Assembly (NCBI GenBank): GCA_009768925.2
Contig: VHIT02000027.1
Coordinates: forward strand, 1-64,000
Source of the DNA: Cryptosporidium bovis
Lineage: Eukaryota; Apicomplexa; Conoidasida; Eucoccidiorida; Cryptosporidiidae
Direction: 5' to 3'
Length of the DNA stretch: 64,000 nucleotides
The translations under genes were made by a program, and so were the position numbers. This document shows positions 10,393 to 19,683 of the stretch, in pieces; position 1 is the stretch's first letter; each line of letters opens with the position of its first letter. The notes under the pieces are model-generated. The model saw only the letters and a program-made list of their open reading frames with translations. It was not told the origin of the DNA and ran no database searches.

Positions 10393-10731
10393 ATTTTCAA
10401 AAATATATATTTACATTTTAGTATTTGGGGAGTAGTGGGGGTACTTATTTGCATTTAGAAACTTAAAGCGCAAATTTTAATTTTAAATACAAAAATAATT
10501 TAGCTTTTATAATGATGTAATAATCATTGTTCCTAAAAGAGTGTGAATATGATGTTAAATCCCATGGTTTAAATGATGTGAAGAGCCAGTATTAAAAAAA
10601 CTAGCAAAATTTGTAGAAAATATTCCCGCCAATGCCTTATTGACTGAACTGAGAAAAAACTATCTTGGCTTAAAAATACAATTAGTGGTTAGTTTTCTTC
10701 CAGAAGCTTATTTGTAACAAATTATTAATAA
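10393..10731. other. Divergent intergenic region, giant gene / orphan gene
   Basis: 339 bases. It is AT-rich apart from a GTAGTGGGGGTAC block near 10430, a GCGC core at 10468-10471 in AAAGCGCAAATTT, and TTCCCGCCAA at 10623-10632. No RNA gene is visible. Confidence 0.5.
10623..10632. promoter_or_regulatory. E2F-like site TTCCCGCCAA
   Basis: This is an exact match to the classical E2F core (TTCCCGCC), lying 100 bases upstream of the 203-residue orphan gene and 231 bases upstream of the giant gene on the other strand. Cryptosporidium encodes E2F/DP-type factors according to published genome descriptions, so a functional site is plausible. Binding is inferred only from sequence. Confidence 0.45.
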
Positions 10732-11343
10732 ATGGTAGAATCTATTGATTATACTACTAATACATGTCATATTAAACATGCCAAACATTCAATTGAGAAC
10801 ATTTGCATTTCCTCGCTTGACACTTATTGGTCACTTCTTTTCTCGAGAACAGAAGATTTATTATTTACTTGTATAGCAAAATCAATTGATATCCCAAAGG
10901 GAATACTATCCAACTCATTGAATGAGAGATTTGAGAAGGACTTTAATAAAACACTCCTAAAACTCATAGACTTATTCCCAAGGTTAAATGACCTCATTTT
11001 TATTCATATTTCTGAATCGAGTGAAATAATCCTTGGAAACGACTTGCTCATCCCCAACTTAAGTAGTGTTATTTTTTTTTATTCTGTAGTTATTTCAGCC
11101 ATATTCCCCTTTTTGTCTACCGACTTTTTAGGTGAAAGGGAAAAAAGTGAACTGAATAAGGTTTTTGCTGAAACTAAATCGATAATTAACAGATACTTAA
11201 TATTATTTAAGGACAATGGCAGACTATCTCAAAGAATATGTATATTAAGTGATTTTAAGTACGGCTTGTTGAAGGATGTTTTGCAAGAAATATCAGAAAG
11301 AATAAGTTATTTACCATTAATACAACACTTCGCGTTCAAGTAA
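10732..11343 (+). CDS. Orphan protein, 203 residues
   Basis: I do not recognise this protein. It is mostly helical by composition, with a hydrophobic stretch at about residues 106-127 (SVIFFYSVVISAIFPFLS) that could be one buried helix or a membrane segment. There is no signal peptide and no clear metal or nucleotide motif. The start is the first ATG after a gene-free, GC-motif-bearing stretch. The TAA stop overlaps a GTAAGT sequence that resembles a splice donor (CAA|GTAAGT), so a short additional 3' exon cannot be fully excluded. However, only about 68 bases remain before the convergent RAD6 stop. Confidence 0.7.
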   Translation: MVESIDYTTNTCHIKHAKHSIENICISSLDTYWSLLFSRTEDLLFTCIAKSIDIPKGILSNSLNERFEKDFNKTLLKLIDLFPRLNDLIFIHISESSEIILGNDLLIPNLSSVIFFYSVVISAIFPFLSTDFLGEREKSELNKVFAETKSIINRYLILFKDNGRLSQRICILSDFKYGLLKDVLQEISERISYLPLIQHFAFK

Positions 11344-11411
11344 GTGCATATTAATACGACAAAAATCTAGCTAGGATCATGTATATTGTTGTTAAGGTAT
11401 TTATACGATCA

Positions 11412-11983
11412 TTATATATTATCTACAGATTCCTGCGACTCTTTTACACATTTTTGGACCATTTTGTAGTATTCCATCTTGTTTTCTAGGTACATTTGTG
11501 CTGCTTCTGCATTTGCAGGAGAATTAGGATTTGGATCATTTAGTAGGGATTGGATGCATGTAAGTATTGAGCATATATCAAGTACAGGACTCCATTGTTG
11601 CTGTAAAATATCGAGACAAATAGAGCCATCATTATAAACATTAGGATGAAATACTCTCGTTACAAACTTTATCTTTGGAGCCTTATTTGGATATTCCTCA
11701 GTAAACTGAATGTTAAGTTTAAATATTCCTCCTTCCCAAACAGTACCCTCGGGCCTAAAAAGTTAAATCTTTATTTATTTTGACTTGGAATTATCAAACT
11801 AACCCGAAAATAACGGCATCCCAATTCAGCATCTCGTCATCGATGGGAGTGCCACAAATACCTTGAGGAGGATCATTCGTAAGTTTTGTAAAATCTCTCA
11901 AAAGCCTACGCTTCTAAAAAAAACGTTAGTATGATGATCAAACCCTACATTTTTTTGCTTAAACATACAGCTTGGAGGTGCAT
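11412..11983 (-). CDS. RAD6: RAD6/UBC2-type E2 ubiquitin-conjugating enzyme (3 exons)
   Basis: Spliced gene: exons 11969-11983, 11804-11913 and 11754-11412 on the minus strand, giving 155 residues. Introns of 55 and 49 bases start GTATGT and GTTAGT, and the first contains TACTAAC (complement of 11925-11931) as branch site. The protein matches RAD6/UBE2A nearly end to end: KRRLLRDF at the start, [33 protein letters not shown] with catalytic Cys88 (the same number as in yeast RAD6), and [14 protein letters not shown]. It attaches ubiquitin to substrates such as PCNA and histone H2B with RAD18- or BRE1-type ligases. The first exon is only five codons and was placed because exon 2 is closed upstream by an in-frame TAG inside the acceptor. 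Confidence 0.92.
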
Positions 11984-12057
11984 TCTTATTCAGGTATGGA
12001 AATTACGAAAGTGGCCTCCCGGCGGTTTACACATACTTTTTTTTACTTATAAAAAAA

Positions 12058-12579
12058 ATGGATTCTACATTTTCCAGATTAAATATTATAATATGCTCAT
12101 TTATATTTTCACTAGCACTTTGTGCCTTTGGAAACTTTTCTTCGTCTCTTTTTTATAAAGAAACATTTTCTGGTAATGTAACCTTACACTCTATATTGGA
12201 CCTTGGTATTAGTCCATACTTAAGAAATGATCAATCCAATGTTGCTTTGAACATAAGTACTGATCTAAGTAAAATTCCACAATGGAATACAAACCAACTA
12301 TTTGTGTTTATCTTCGTAAGTTATAAAAATAATTCCAAGAGCAACTTTGTGACAATATGGGATAATATTGTCTCCGTCAAAAATAACAACATGAATTACT
12401 CCGTTGACGGAATAATAAATAAATACCCTATAAGAGACATTGGGAGAAATTTGAGGGGAAGCGAGTTTGAGATAAACATTGCATATTGTTACATGCCGAT
12501 TGTCGGAAAAATACACTATCGTTATCAATATGGTGAAAAGAGCTATGCTTTGCCTAAAAAATACTTTCAGTATTCTTAG
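12058..12579 (+). CDS. SPC3: Signal peptidase complex subunit 3 (SPC22/23)
   Basis: 173 residues, the usual family length. It has one N-terminal membrane segment (about residues 8-27), then a lumenal domain with family blocks: ALNISTDLSKIPQWNTNQLFVF, a VTIWDNIV strand, and GKIHYRYQYG near the end. SPCS3/Spc3 is the essential glycosylated subunit that, with the catalytic Sec11, removes signal peptides in the ER. An N-x-S/T site (NIS) and others are present in the lumenal part. It diverges from RAD6 with only 74 bases between start codons, a space containing a GGCGG core near 12020. The start is the first ATG, directly after an A run. Confidence 0.93.
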   Translation: MDSTFSRLNIIICSFIFSLALCAFGNFSSSLFYKETFSGNVTLHSILDLGISPYLRNDQSNVALNISTDLSKIPQWNTNQLFVFIFVSYKNNSKSNFVTIWDNIVSVKNNNMNYSVDGIINKYPIRDIGRNLRGSEFEINIAYCYMPIVGKIHYRYQYGEKSYALPKKYFQYS

Positions 12580-12689
12580 AATTAATTACTATCCTACATA
12601 AAGTATTCTAAATACTAGGTGTGTAATAAATATGTTTTCTGACTTCTCTTTGACTTATAATTAACTGTATCATTCTGTCTGAGTTGCCT

Positions 12690-14576
12690 CTACTTCGATT
12701 TTTTATATAAAAATGTGACGCATATTAATAATATGGCAATCAAATACTTCAATTGAAATAAAGAAGTAATTGATTGAATAAGTGATTCATTCCTAATTAA
12801 GTCGTTAAACAAGCAGTTCTTGTAGAAGTTATTCTCACGAAAAGTTGTACATGTAGCTGGGAATCTCTTCCAAAATATTTCCTCTTCTTGTATTTTCTGA
12901 TAAACATTGGTCAGTGTATCTAGTTCCGAGAATCTGTCACCGTCAAGATCAAGTAACAAAAACTTTGGTTGCTTCATTCCGCCGATAAATTCCATAAACC
13001 CTGAAACTTTAGACATACTTGGAATACCTAATACACTACTTTTAATTACTAGTTGAACCGGCTGAATGAAAAATTCCTCATTGCTATCAAAATCATTTGA
13101 ATCACCGAACTTTTCAGGGTGAGTACTTCTATCTTTGAGATACTTTTGCCTTGAGACGCCCAAAACATCAAGCGACTCATTTATATTCTTGTTGGTATTT
13201 GGAAAGACGTCATTTATTATTAAAAGACATATTATTCTCCCGATACTATTCGATTCACATAAATTTTTAGCATTATGTGCATTCACAAACGGAGCATAAT
13301 TTCGCTGCAAATAGTAAAGTGAGGAATCGAGTTTCTTCTGTAGTGGTGATATTTTACTGATAGAGACAATTAAGTCTTTATTAAAATACTCACCTAATTT
13401 TGGAAAATCTTCCTCTTCAACATTCCAAAGAGGAACGAATGTATCTGGTTTAATTATTGAATGGATTTTTAGCTGTGAAAATGCAAGTATTTGTGGTTTG
13501 TTATATGTTACACCAAGTCTGTCTGAAATTGTTGTTTGTTTACTGTTATCTATATATGCAAAGTCGAAGACTGAGTTCCATTTAAGTGCAGTAGAGCGAA
13601 TCAGTAACGAGGGTATTGATTTATTTGAAGAAATAATCACTTTTGGAATGTGAGCTGTAGATTTTTTGTTCAACCATAAGTCTAGGGACTTTTCGGAGGT
13701 TAACAATTTAAGAGACAGAGGAAATGAGTCAGTTAAGAAATCAACAAATGAGTCAATATTAAAATCTAATATTTTTGAATAAATTTCGTGTGGATGTCCA
13801 GGTGTTATAATGAAAATTGCAGGAAATACTTTGACATTTAAAGGCAGTTTTTTTAATAGAGAGCTTTCTTTTTTTGCGTGGATTCTCCCAAATTTGTAAT
13901 ACTTGTTCATTTCCTCTATTGATTCTTCCCAAACTGGTGAAAAGGATTGACACAACTCATCTTGGTCTGTATAGACCTGGATAACCCAGGAATTTGATGT
14001 TTGTAATAACACTAATTCCTCGTAGTTGTTAATAGTCAACGTCTCTGCTGCAGAAGGAATGATTTCAATCTCGCCACCACGAGTAGAGTCGTACACCTTT
14101 CTCTTCTCTTCATCACCTAAAATTTCGTATGCTTTGGAAATATCTCTAAACTTTTCAAGGCAAGGTTTGCAACCATGGTTTTTATCTGGATGCCACCTCA
14201 AACTAAGTTTTCTAAAAGCCTTTCTAATTTCAATATTGGAAGATGTTCTTGAAACACCCAATACATCATAATAATTAGTCAATTCACTGTTTCTGTTTAA
14301 GTTGCTGCCAATACTGTAAAACTCCTCTCCAGCTCTTAAGATTACTGTAAATATAATTATGGCGATAATTGAAAGAAACAGTGAAAAATTTACTATTGTG
14401 CCTTTAATTTCATCCCAACTGTAATAAGAAATATATTTCAATGGCCTTTTGAAAACTACAGAATGATTTATGTAGTTATTAAGTGGTTCCACATTATTAG
14501 TGTCGTTCTCAAGGGTTGAATATTTGAGGTTATTAGTTTTTGGGCTTTGTTTCAAATGCTGTCTTTTCTTCCCCAT
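12690..14576 (-). CDS. Membrane J-protein with thioredoxin-like domain (DNAJC16-like)
   Basis: 628 residues from the first ATG at 14576; the open frame extends 12 bases further to a TTG that I do not accept as a start. Order: membrane segment at about 60-80, J domain at about 102-163 with the HPD signature at 129-131 (RWHPDKNHG), a thioredoxin-like fold from about 195 (SWVIQVYTDQDELCQSFSPVW, in which the usual CxxC is absent), a long divergent region, and a second hydrophobic segment just before the basic C-terminus KKSK. It probably recruits Hsp70/BiP at the ER membrane; the topology and ER location are inferred. The KKxx-like end (KKSK) could act as ER retrieval. DNAJC16 and ERdj5 families share the J plus thioredoxin layout. 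Confidence 0.88.
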   Translation of the reverse strand: MGKKRQHLKQSPKTNNLKYSTLENDTNNVEPLNNYINHSVVFKRPLKYISYYSWDEIKGTIVNFSLFLSIIAIIIFTVILRAGEEFYSIGSNLNRNSELTNYYDVLGVSRTSSNIEIRKAFRKLSLRWHPDKNHGCKPCLEKFRDISKAYEILGDEEKRKVYDSTRGGEIEIIPSAAETLTINNYEELVLLQTSNSWVIQVYTDQDELCQSFSPVWEESIEEMNKYYKFGRIHAKKESSLLKKLPLNVKVFPAIFIITPGHPHEIYSKILDFNIDSFVDFLTDSFPLSLKLLTSEKSLDLWLNKKSTAHIPKVIISSNKSIPSLLIRSTALKWNSVFDFAYIDNSKQTTISDRLGVTYNKPQILAFSQLKIHSIIKPDTFVPLWNVEEEDFPKLGEYFNKDLIVSISKISPLQKKLDSSLYYLQRNYAPFVNAHNAKNLCESNSIGRIICLLIINDVFPNTNKNINESLDVLGVSRQKYLKDRSTHPEKFGDSNDFDSNEEFFIQPVQLVIKSSVLGIPSMSKVSGFMEFIGGMKQPKFLLLDLDGDRFSELDTLTNVYQKIQEEEIFWKRFPATCTTFRENNFYKNCLFNDLIRNESLIQSITSLFQLKYLIAILLICVTFLYKKSK

Positions 14577-14606
14577 TCTCAGTTCCAAATATATTCTCTT
14601 GATTTA

Positions 14607-15378
14607 ATGGCGCAAAAAAATATCACCGATCTAGGAACAGAGAATAATAGTCAAATGACTGACGTAAAGCAAATATCTTTATCACTTTTAACATTTCTAA
14701 GATATGAGTACCTAAATTACTGCATTTCTAAGTCATCTGAGCTAATCACTGATGAAAAAAAAAATCAACCAGAACAACTTGCTAATAAAATATCCATTTC
14801 AGGGGTACAGCTTTGCAGGGAATCACTAATACGTGAACTAGTCATGTCAACCCTTGAGGAATCGGGCTTTCATTTGGGGATTAGGCTTGTTGAAAGGTAT
14901 GTTTATCAAATGTTATCTGTTTCACAATCACTTAAAGTAGGCTGTCTCTTTTCCGCAATCGCCTGACCGACCAAAAGGAAATAATAAAATTTATATGTAA
15001 GGACCTTTGGAACTACATATTTCTGAAACAGGCAGACAGGCTAAAAACAAACAGAAGGGTAAGTTGACAATGCTTTGGGACAATCTTCTAGATACTCCTT
15101 TAGGGGGGCTACGCAATTCTTGACAACAACCTATCTTGGCTGTCAAACTTGCCTAGCTCTGTAGACATGAACACAAGAAAAATGCAATTTGAACCTGCTA
15201 TAAACGTAATTACAGTATGTGGCATTATTAGGGGGGCGCTGCAACATCTCGGATTGACTTGTTCAGTCGCTGCTGAAGTCAGTAGACTTCCCTCATGTAA
15301 GTTCTAATAACTAAATCAAAAACTAATCATTCCTTTATAGGTACATTCCAAATCAGGGTATTTGCACCGTCAAAATAG
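14607..15378 (+). CDS. TRAPPC6: TRAPP complex subunit Trs33/TRAPPC6 (4 exons)
   Basis: Spliced gene: exons 14607-14896, 14941-15058, 15104-15296 and 15341-15378, giving 212 residues; introns are 44, 45 and 44 bases with GTATGT, GTAAGT and GTAAGT donors. Phases agree at every junction. Family blocks run in order: SLLTFLRYEYLNY, LEESGFHLGIRLVER, IIKFICKDLWNYIF, RLKTNRRGGYAILDNN, the INVITVCGIIRGALQHLG helix and SRLPSCTFQIRVF at the end. Trs33 is a Bet3-fold subunit of the TRAPP guanine nucleotide exchange complexes for Rab1/Ypt1 in ER-Golgi traffic. The frame is open back to an ATG at 14547, but that lies inside the divergent J-protein gene, so I prefer 14607. Unspliced, the first exon reads on to a false stop. 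Confidence 0.9.
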
Positions 15379-15412
15379 CAACCCCACTTCGAAATACTGC
15401 TGAAATTCCCCT

Positions 15413-15459
15413 CACATGAAAAATTCTTTTTGCACAAATATCTCCCCACTTTTCATGTG
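15413..15459. repeat. Inverted repeat upstream of CENP-C
   Basis: CACATGAAAA at 15413-15422 is perfectly complementary to TTTTCATGTG at 15450-15459, a 10-bp arm separated by 27 bases. The 8-mer CCCCACTT occurs at 15382-15389 and again at 15444-15451, directly against the right arm. It sits about 160-205 bases before the CENP-C start codon. Confidence 0.7.
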
Positions 15460-15619
15460 GACAAAACGAGCGCCACACAAATGGCGGCCGGCTCTAGTTC
15501 TTTTTGCGAGAATTAATTGCTTGATAAAAAAAACGTCTTCTCTTCCCGTTCCTTAAACAATGGTAATTTCAACAATCTCTTAACCGAACCTATTCGAACC
15601 TTGTAATTCTGTCGTCTCG

Positions 15620-18253
15620 ATGCATCTTTTTGGTGCAAAGAACAGGTCAATTACGCCTGTCAGGCAACCATTTGAAACTCAAATATCGGAGAATAACACA
15701 TACAGGAGTATTGGGAGGTGGAGATCAAAATTTTCGTCGGCGAATGACGATGATTACCTCTCCCCCTCTTTTTTGGATGATGCTTCCTCGCTTTCCTCAT
15801 CCCCACTATTCCATGATGACACACCAAGAACAGTGACTTCCTCCAATATATCTCCCTCTGGAAATACATTTGATAGGTCAGAAATTCACAAAAGTACCAG
15901 CTTTAATTCTAATGAAAATACTCCACTTAATAACAGAATATTTAGAAAGTACACATCAACTGGAACTCCTATTTTTACCTCACCTACCAAAACAACACTT
16001 GATGACGAAGGATTTACAATCCCAGATTTACCTGGAAGTACGAGAAGAAAGAGTACAAATAATAACCGTGTCAATAATTCTTCAACTGAATTTCATGGTA
16101 ATAATGTATCAGATTCTGTACATATAATAATGCCACCAAGGCTTGGTTTCCCGTCACAAACACCATTAAACTTGAAAGATCAGTATAAGAAATCACCCCT
16201 ACCTATTGTTTCTGCAAATCTCGATTATAGGACAACTTATATGGGACAAAAGTTAGCCATTCGTGCCAATGAAACTAGAAATAGGAGTGAGTTCCTTCAC
16301 GAAACTCTCTCTTTTCAGGATAGCAGAAGATTGACCTCGGAAAATAGATACAGCAGGAGTCCATCTGTAGAACATGTTTACGTTGATGAAGACGATTATG
16401 TTCTTCACCACGGGGAACTATTAAGGAGTAAATATTTAAGCTTTCAAAAACCAAGTAATTCTAGAAGTTACAATACGAGGCTTGATAGCAGAAGCAGGTC
16501 TTTATCTTCTTATTATTTAGGAAACAATTACAACTACTTACAGTCTCCCGGGTATAGGAGTAATTCTGTTGCGATGAAATATTCCCATCATTCGACAATT
16601 GGAAATTTAAACTCCTTCAAAGTCAAGAGACGAAGAATTGGTAGTTACATTGCATCCAATGATGAATTATTACAACAACATATACAATTGATTGACAAAT
16701 CTCTTGAAAGATGTTCCAAGGAGAGCGATGATTCTTCACTCAATCCGGTGAATCTAGGACTTATTGGAGAGAATCAGTCCGCGGATTTAGTTGATTTGAA
16801 GGGAACAGGTGCAAACTATTTAAAAGAATTTGATTCTACTGACAGAAAAGTTCAGTCTAAATCAAATATTGATATTGAAAAGTTATCTGATATAACTTCT
16901 GATAATTATAATAACCAATTGATTGGAGTAGAAAAAGTATCTTCCAAGTTAATTAAAAGGAAATCGAACAATAGCCCCAGAATAAGTGTTTCAAGGAGTG
17001 AAGTTCAAACTGAAGAATCCTGTTTTGTAGGAGAGTTTGAAAATATCGAACCTAATGTTGATTTAAATGTTAATTATGAAGAAAGAATTAATCATCCAAA
17101 TGAAGAGGAATTATCAATTAACGAGATGGAATTGGAACTCCACTCTCCAAACTCCGAGTGCAGGAAGAAAAATAATCGGGGTCAAAGTCCAAAATCTTGT
17201 TCAAGCTTAGAAGAAATTATACCACGCCCAATTTCACATTCTGAATCAGTTCAGATTCAGGATTCTAGTAACATTTCGAGTCTTTATGTAGGAGAGTTTG
17301 GAGTTAATGATTCAAAAAATGCGTCTACTAAGTCCGTTAAGCCAAAAAAGTATCGTGGAGATAAAGTTGATGGAAGGGCAAAAAGTAGAAATTTCAGTCG
17401 TAAGAAGCATATTGACTATCATATACCTATAGATCAAGTTAAACCCCATAGAAGTACTATTCAAAAACACATCTCAGAAGATTGCTCTATTGAGAATCTC
17501 CACAGAAGGTATCCAAAAAGACTTAGAACAGCACCGTTGAAGTGGTATTTGGGTGAGCGTCTCGAATACCACCGTGACGAAAAAAGCGAGCTAGGATACA
17601 CGATTGCAGCTATTCACAAGGTTGCAAACCCGACAATGCTTCCAAACGAGCGTGGGAGTATATACCCTGTTGATGAGAATGCGGTAGAGCTATCGAGGAG
17701 ATCAAGTTTTGAAACAGAAAATAGTGTAAGAGCCAACTCTCATGTTGCTAAGCCTAAAAAATGCCAATACAAAGCACCTCGGGTAAGGAAGGACAAGGGT
17801 AAGAATATTTCTGAATCGAATAAGGTGGAAAATGGCCCTTCTGTTGATAATCCTAATGCGGTTATTCTTAGAAATAATGAAACCGACGAGGAATTTACAA
17901 TGATGGCTGTATTCGATAGGAGCTCACTTTGTTGGGCAGATGTTGAATATTCTCCCGGGAAACCATACAGTGTTGCGCTCTCATTTATATCGAGTCAGGC
18001 TACATGCTGTGAGATTTGCCTTCCACCTCTCACTGAAAAGGGTTTAGACGAGAGTCAAGATAACTATATACTTGGACACGTTTATATGGCACCAGATAAC
18101 AAATCGTTACAGATAATGATAAGTGATAATAACGTTTACAATATCGGCACAGGAGATTGGTTCTTAATACCAGATAATACAAACTATAATTTCAGTAACA
18201 CCTCTGATCACTCTGAAATATTTATCTCACTTTATGTAATTAAAGAGAGCTAG
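15620..18253 (+). CDS. CENPC: Centromere protein CENP-C (Mif2)
   Basis: 877 residues. A long polar N-terminal region rich in Ser, Asn and Arg precedes the CENP-C signature at residues 629-650 (RRYPKRLRTAPLKWYLGER then LEY), which in other organisms binds the CENP-A nucleosome. A C-terminal cupin fold at about 765-875 (WADVEYSPGKPYSVALSF and DWFLIPDNTNYNF) matches the Mif2 dimerisation domain. CENP-C bridges centromeric chromatin to the outer kinetochore. The signature Trp and the following GER are kept. The gene ends 14 bases from the stop of the convergent SPO11 gene. The upstream 241 bases hold an inverted repeat, a GCGC core at 15470-15473 and TGGCGGCC. Confidence 0.9.
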   Translation: MHLFGAKNRSITPVRQPFETQISENNTYRSIGRWRSKFSSANDDDYLSPSFLDDASSLSSSPLFHDDTPRTVTSSNISPSGNTFDRSEIHKSTSFNSNENTPLNNRIFRKYTSTGTPIFTSPTKTTLDDEGFTIPDLPGSTRRKSTNNNRVNNSSTEFHGNNVSDSVHIIMPPRLGFPSQTPLNLKDQYKKSPLPIVSANLDYRTTYMGQKLAIRANETRNRSEFLHETLSFQDSRRLTSENRYSRSPSVEHVYVDEDDYVLHHGELLRSKYLSFQKPSNSRSYNTRLDSRSRSLSSYYLGNNYNYLQSPGYRSNSVAMKYSHHSTIGNLNSFKVKRRRIGSYIASNDELLQQHIQLIDKSLERCSKESDDSSLNPVNLGLIGENQSADLVDLKGTGANYLKEFDSTDRKVQSKSNIDIEKLSDITSDNYNNQLIGVEKVSSKLIKRKSNNSPRISVSRSEVQTEESCFVGEFENIEPNVDLNVNYEERINHPNEEELSINEMELELHSPNSECRKKNNRGQSPKSCSSLEEIIPRPISHSESVQIQDSSNISSLYVGEFGVNDSKNASTKSVKPKKYRGDKVDGRAKSRNFSRKKHIDYHIPIDQVKPHRSTIQKHISEDCSIENLHRRYPKRLRTAPLKWYLGERLEYHRDEKSELGYTIAAIHKVANPTMLPNERGSIYPVDENAVELSRRSSFETENSVRANSHVAKPKKCQYKAPRVRKDKGKNISESNKVENGPSVDNPNAVILRNNETDEEFTMMAVFDRSSLCWADVEYSPGKPYSVALSFISSQATCCEICLPPLTEKGLDESQDNYILGHVYMAPDNKSLQIMISDNNVYNIGTGDWFLIPDNTNYNFSNTSDHSEIFISLYVIKES

Positions 18254-18267
18254 TTTCGATGTGAGAG

Positions 18268-19683
18268 TCAAATCCAAGACTTCTTAAGTACTTTTTCAGG
18301 TAGATATGTGTGTACTAAATAGTCACTCGAAATCGACTGAAAGGCCTCCAACTCGCACTTGAAACCGTGTTTATTCATCAATTGGCATTGATTATGCAAC
18401 AACTCACACTCCTTATATATTATATATGTTTTAAGTTTCCCAAAATAAAGGGTACAAACCTACCTTAATTATTGGATCTTCAATCAGAACCTTTAGCACA
18501 GACTTGTCGTTATTTGTAAGTGCTAACTTGGTCTGAAATCTTTATTACAAATGCGAAACTATAAATTGAGTTCAACATACCTCAACGGGTAATATGTGAG
18601 TATCCTCAAAGTGTATCCCAAGGTAATAAACATTGGGGCATGCTGGCTCTAATTAGCTGAATTATTAATAATCTTTTTTATACTTACCTGCCATTTGTGA
18701 CTCATAGTTGTTTGAACCCCTCACATATGTTAAATAGATATTTATCCCGTGTGGATCAAAGTCTCCAAGAAATATTGTCTGGGGTGAATTTGAAGTAGAA
18801 CTCCTGAGTTATGAAATTGTGTAACCTACCTTTATTCTTAGATGAGTCGTTAACTTCGAAACAAGTTTTCTCGTAGTGATATCTGGGAATCCTTTACCTA
18901 AAATTTTGATGTGACCACTCATTTTATCTTTCTTTCCTACTTACCCGTAACTAAGACACATGGTATCCGGTTAAATATTTTTCTCTCCATTAAATATTGA
19001 AATATAGAAGCTTTCTCAATTATTAATAGATATTTTGTATCTGTTTTTACGATAATGTCATCACTTAATGTTTCAAATATGTCTGTTATTGTTGCACCCG
19101 TAATCCCCAACTCATCGACATCCAGTATTTCAGAGTCCTGTAAATTATTATTACTATTCAAAAATTAGAATAAAAACTGACCCTATATATGAATTTAATT
19201 CTTCCACCAATCATTCCTTTTGGAGATGGAAACAATCCTATCGCTCTCCTTGGGACTTTCAGTAGTTCGGTAAACCCTAATAAAATTAAATGTACGTGGA
19301 AAATTGCTATTAAAATCATACCTTGAACTATCTTAACCACTTGGGATTGATTCTAAACAAAGTAAGGGTTTTATTTTTTTATTTAATACACAAAATTACC
19401 TTAAATAGCCAACCGTTCAAATAGTACAATTCTCTCAAAGCTATTTTCCTTCCAGATTTCAAAGTATTGTGTAGGGCGTTCGTAATGGAAATAACTAATA
19501 AATTAGATTTTAATTACTAAACCACTCAGTAAACATACTCTTTGCAATATTAATTATATCATTTCTCTTTCTACAAGGTCTAATTCCGTTCTCATCAATT
19601 CTTAGCGAGTCGACCCAACGGTAAATATTTATCTCTGTGAATTTTCCAAGCTGAAAAAGTACTATATCCTCAATTAAGTTCAT
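18268..19683 (-). CDS. SPO11: Meiotic double-strand-break protein SPO11 (10 exons)
   Basis: No long open frame exists here, but ten exons assemble in phase on the minus strand: 19539-19683, 19400-19494, 19322-19352, 19182-19276, 18945-19137, 18830-18897, 18688-18778, 18581-18648, 18464-18532 and 18268-18411. They give 332 residues. The nine introns are 39-52 bases and nearly all have GTANNT donors. Blocks match SPO11/Top6A: RKIALRELYYLNG carries the catalytic tyrosine (Y73 by alignment), then LLKVPRRAIGLFPSPKGMI. The Toprim metal site is formed by E163 in YLLIIEKASIF and D215/D217 in GDFDPHGINIYLTY, with VTGKGFPDITTRKL between. SPO11 makes the DNA breaks that start meiotic recombination. One donor (intron 4) reads GTCAGT. 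Confidence 0.93.

Noticed and set aside
14547-14606. Extended TRAPPC6 start at ATG 14547
   Set aside because: It would overlap the J-protein coding start on the opposite strand, and the 20 added residues have no family counterpart.
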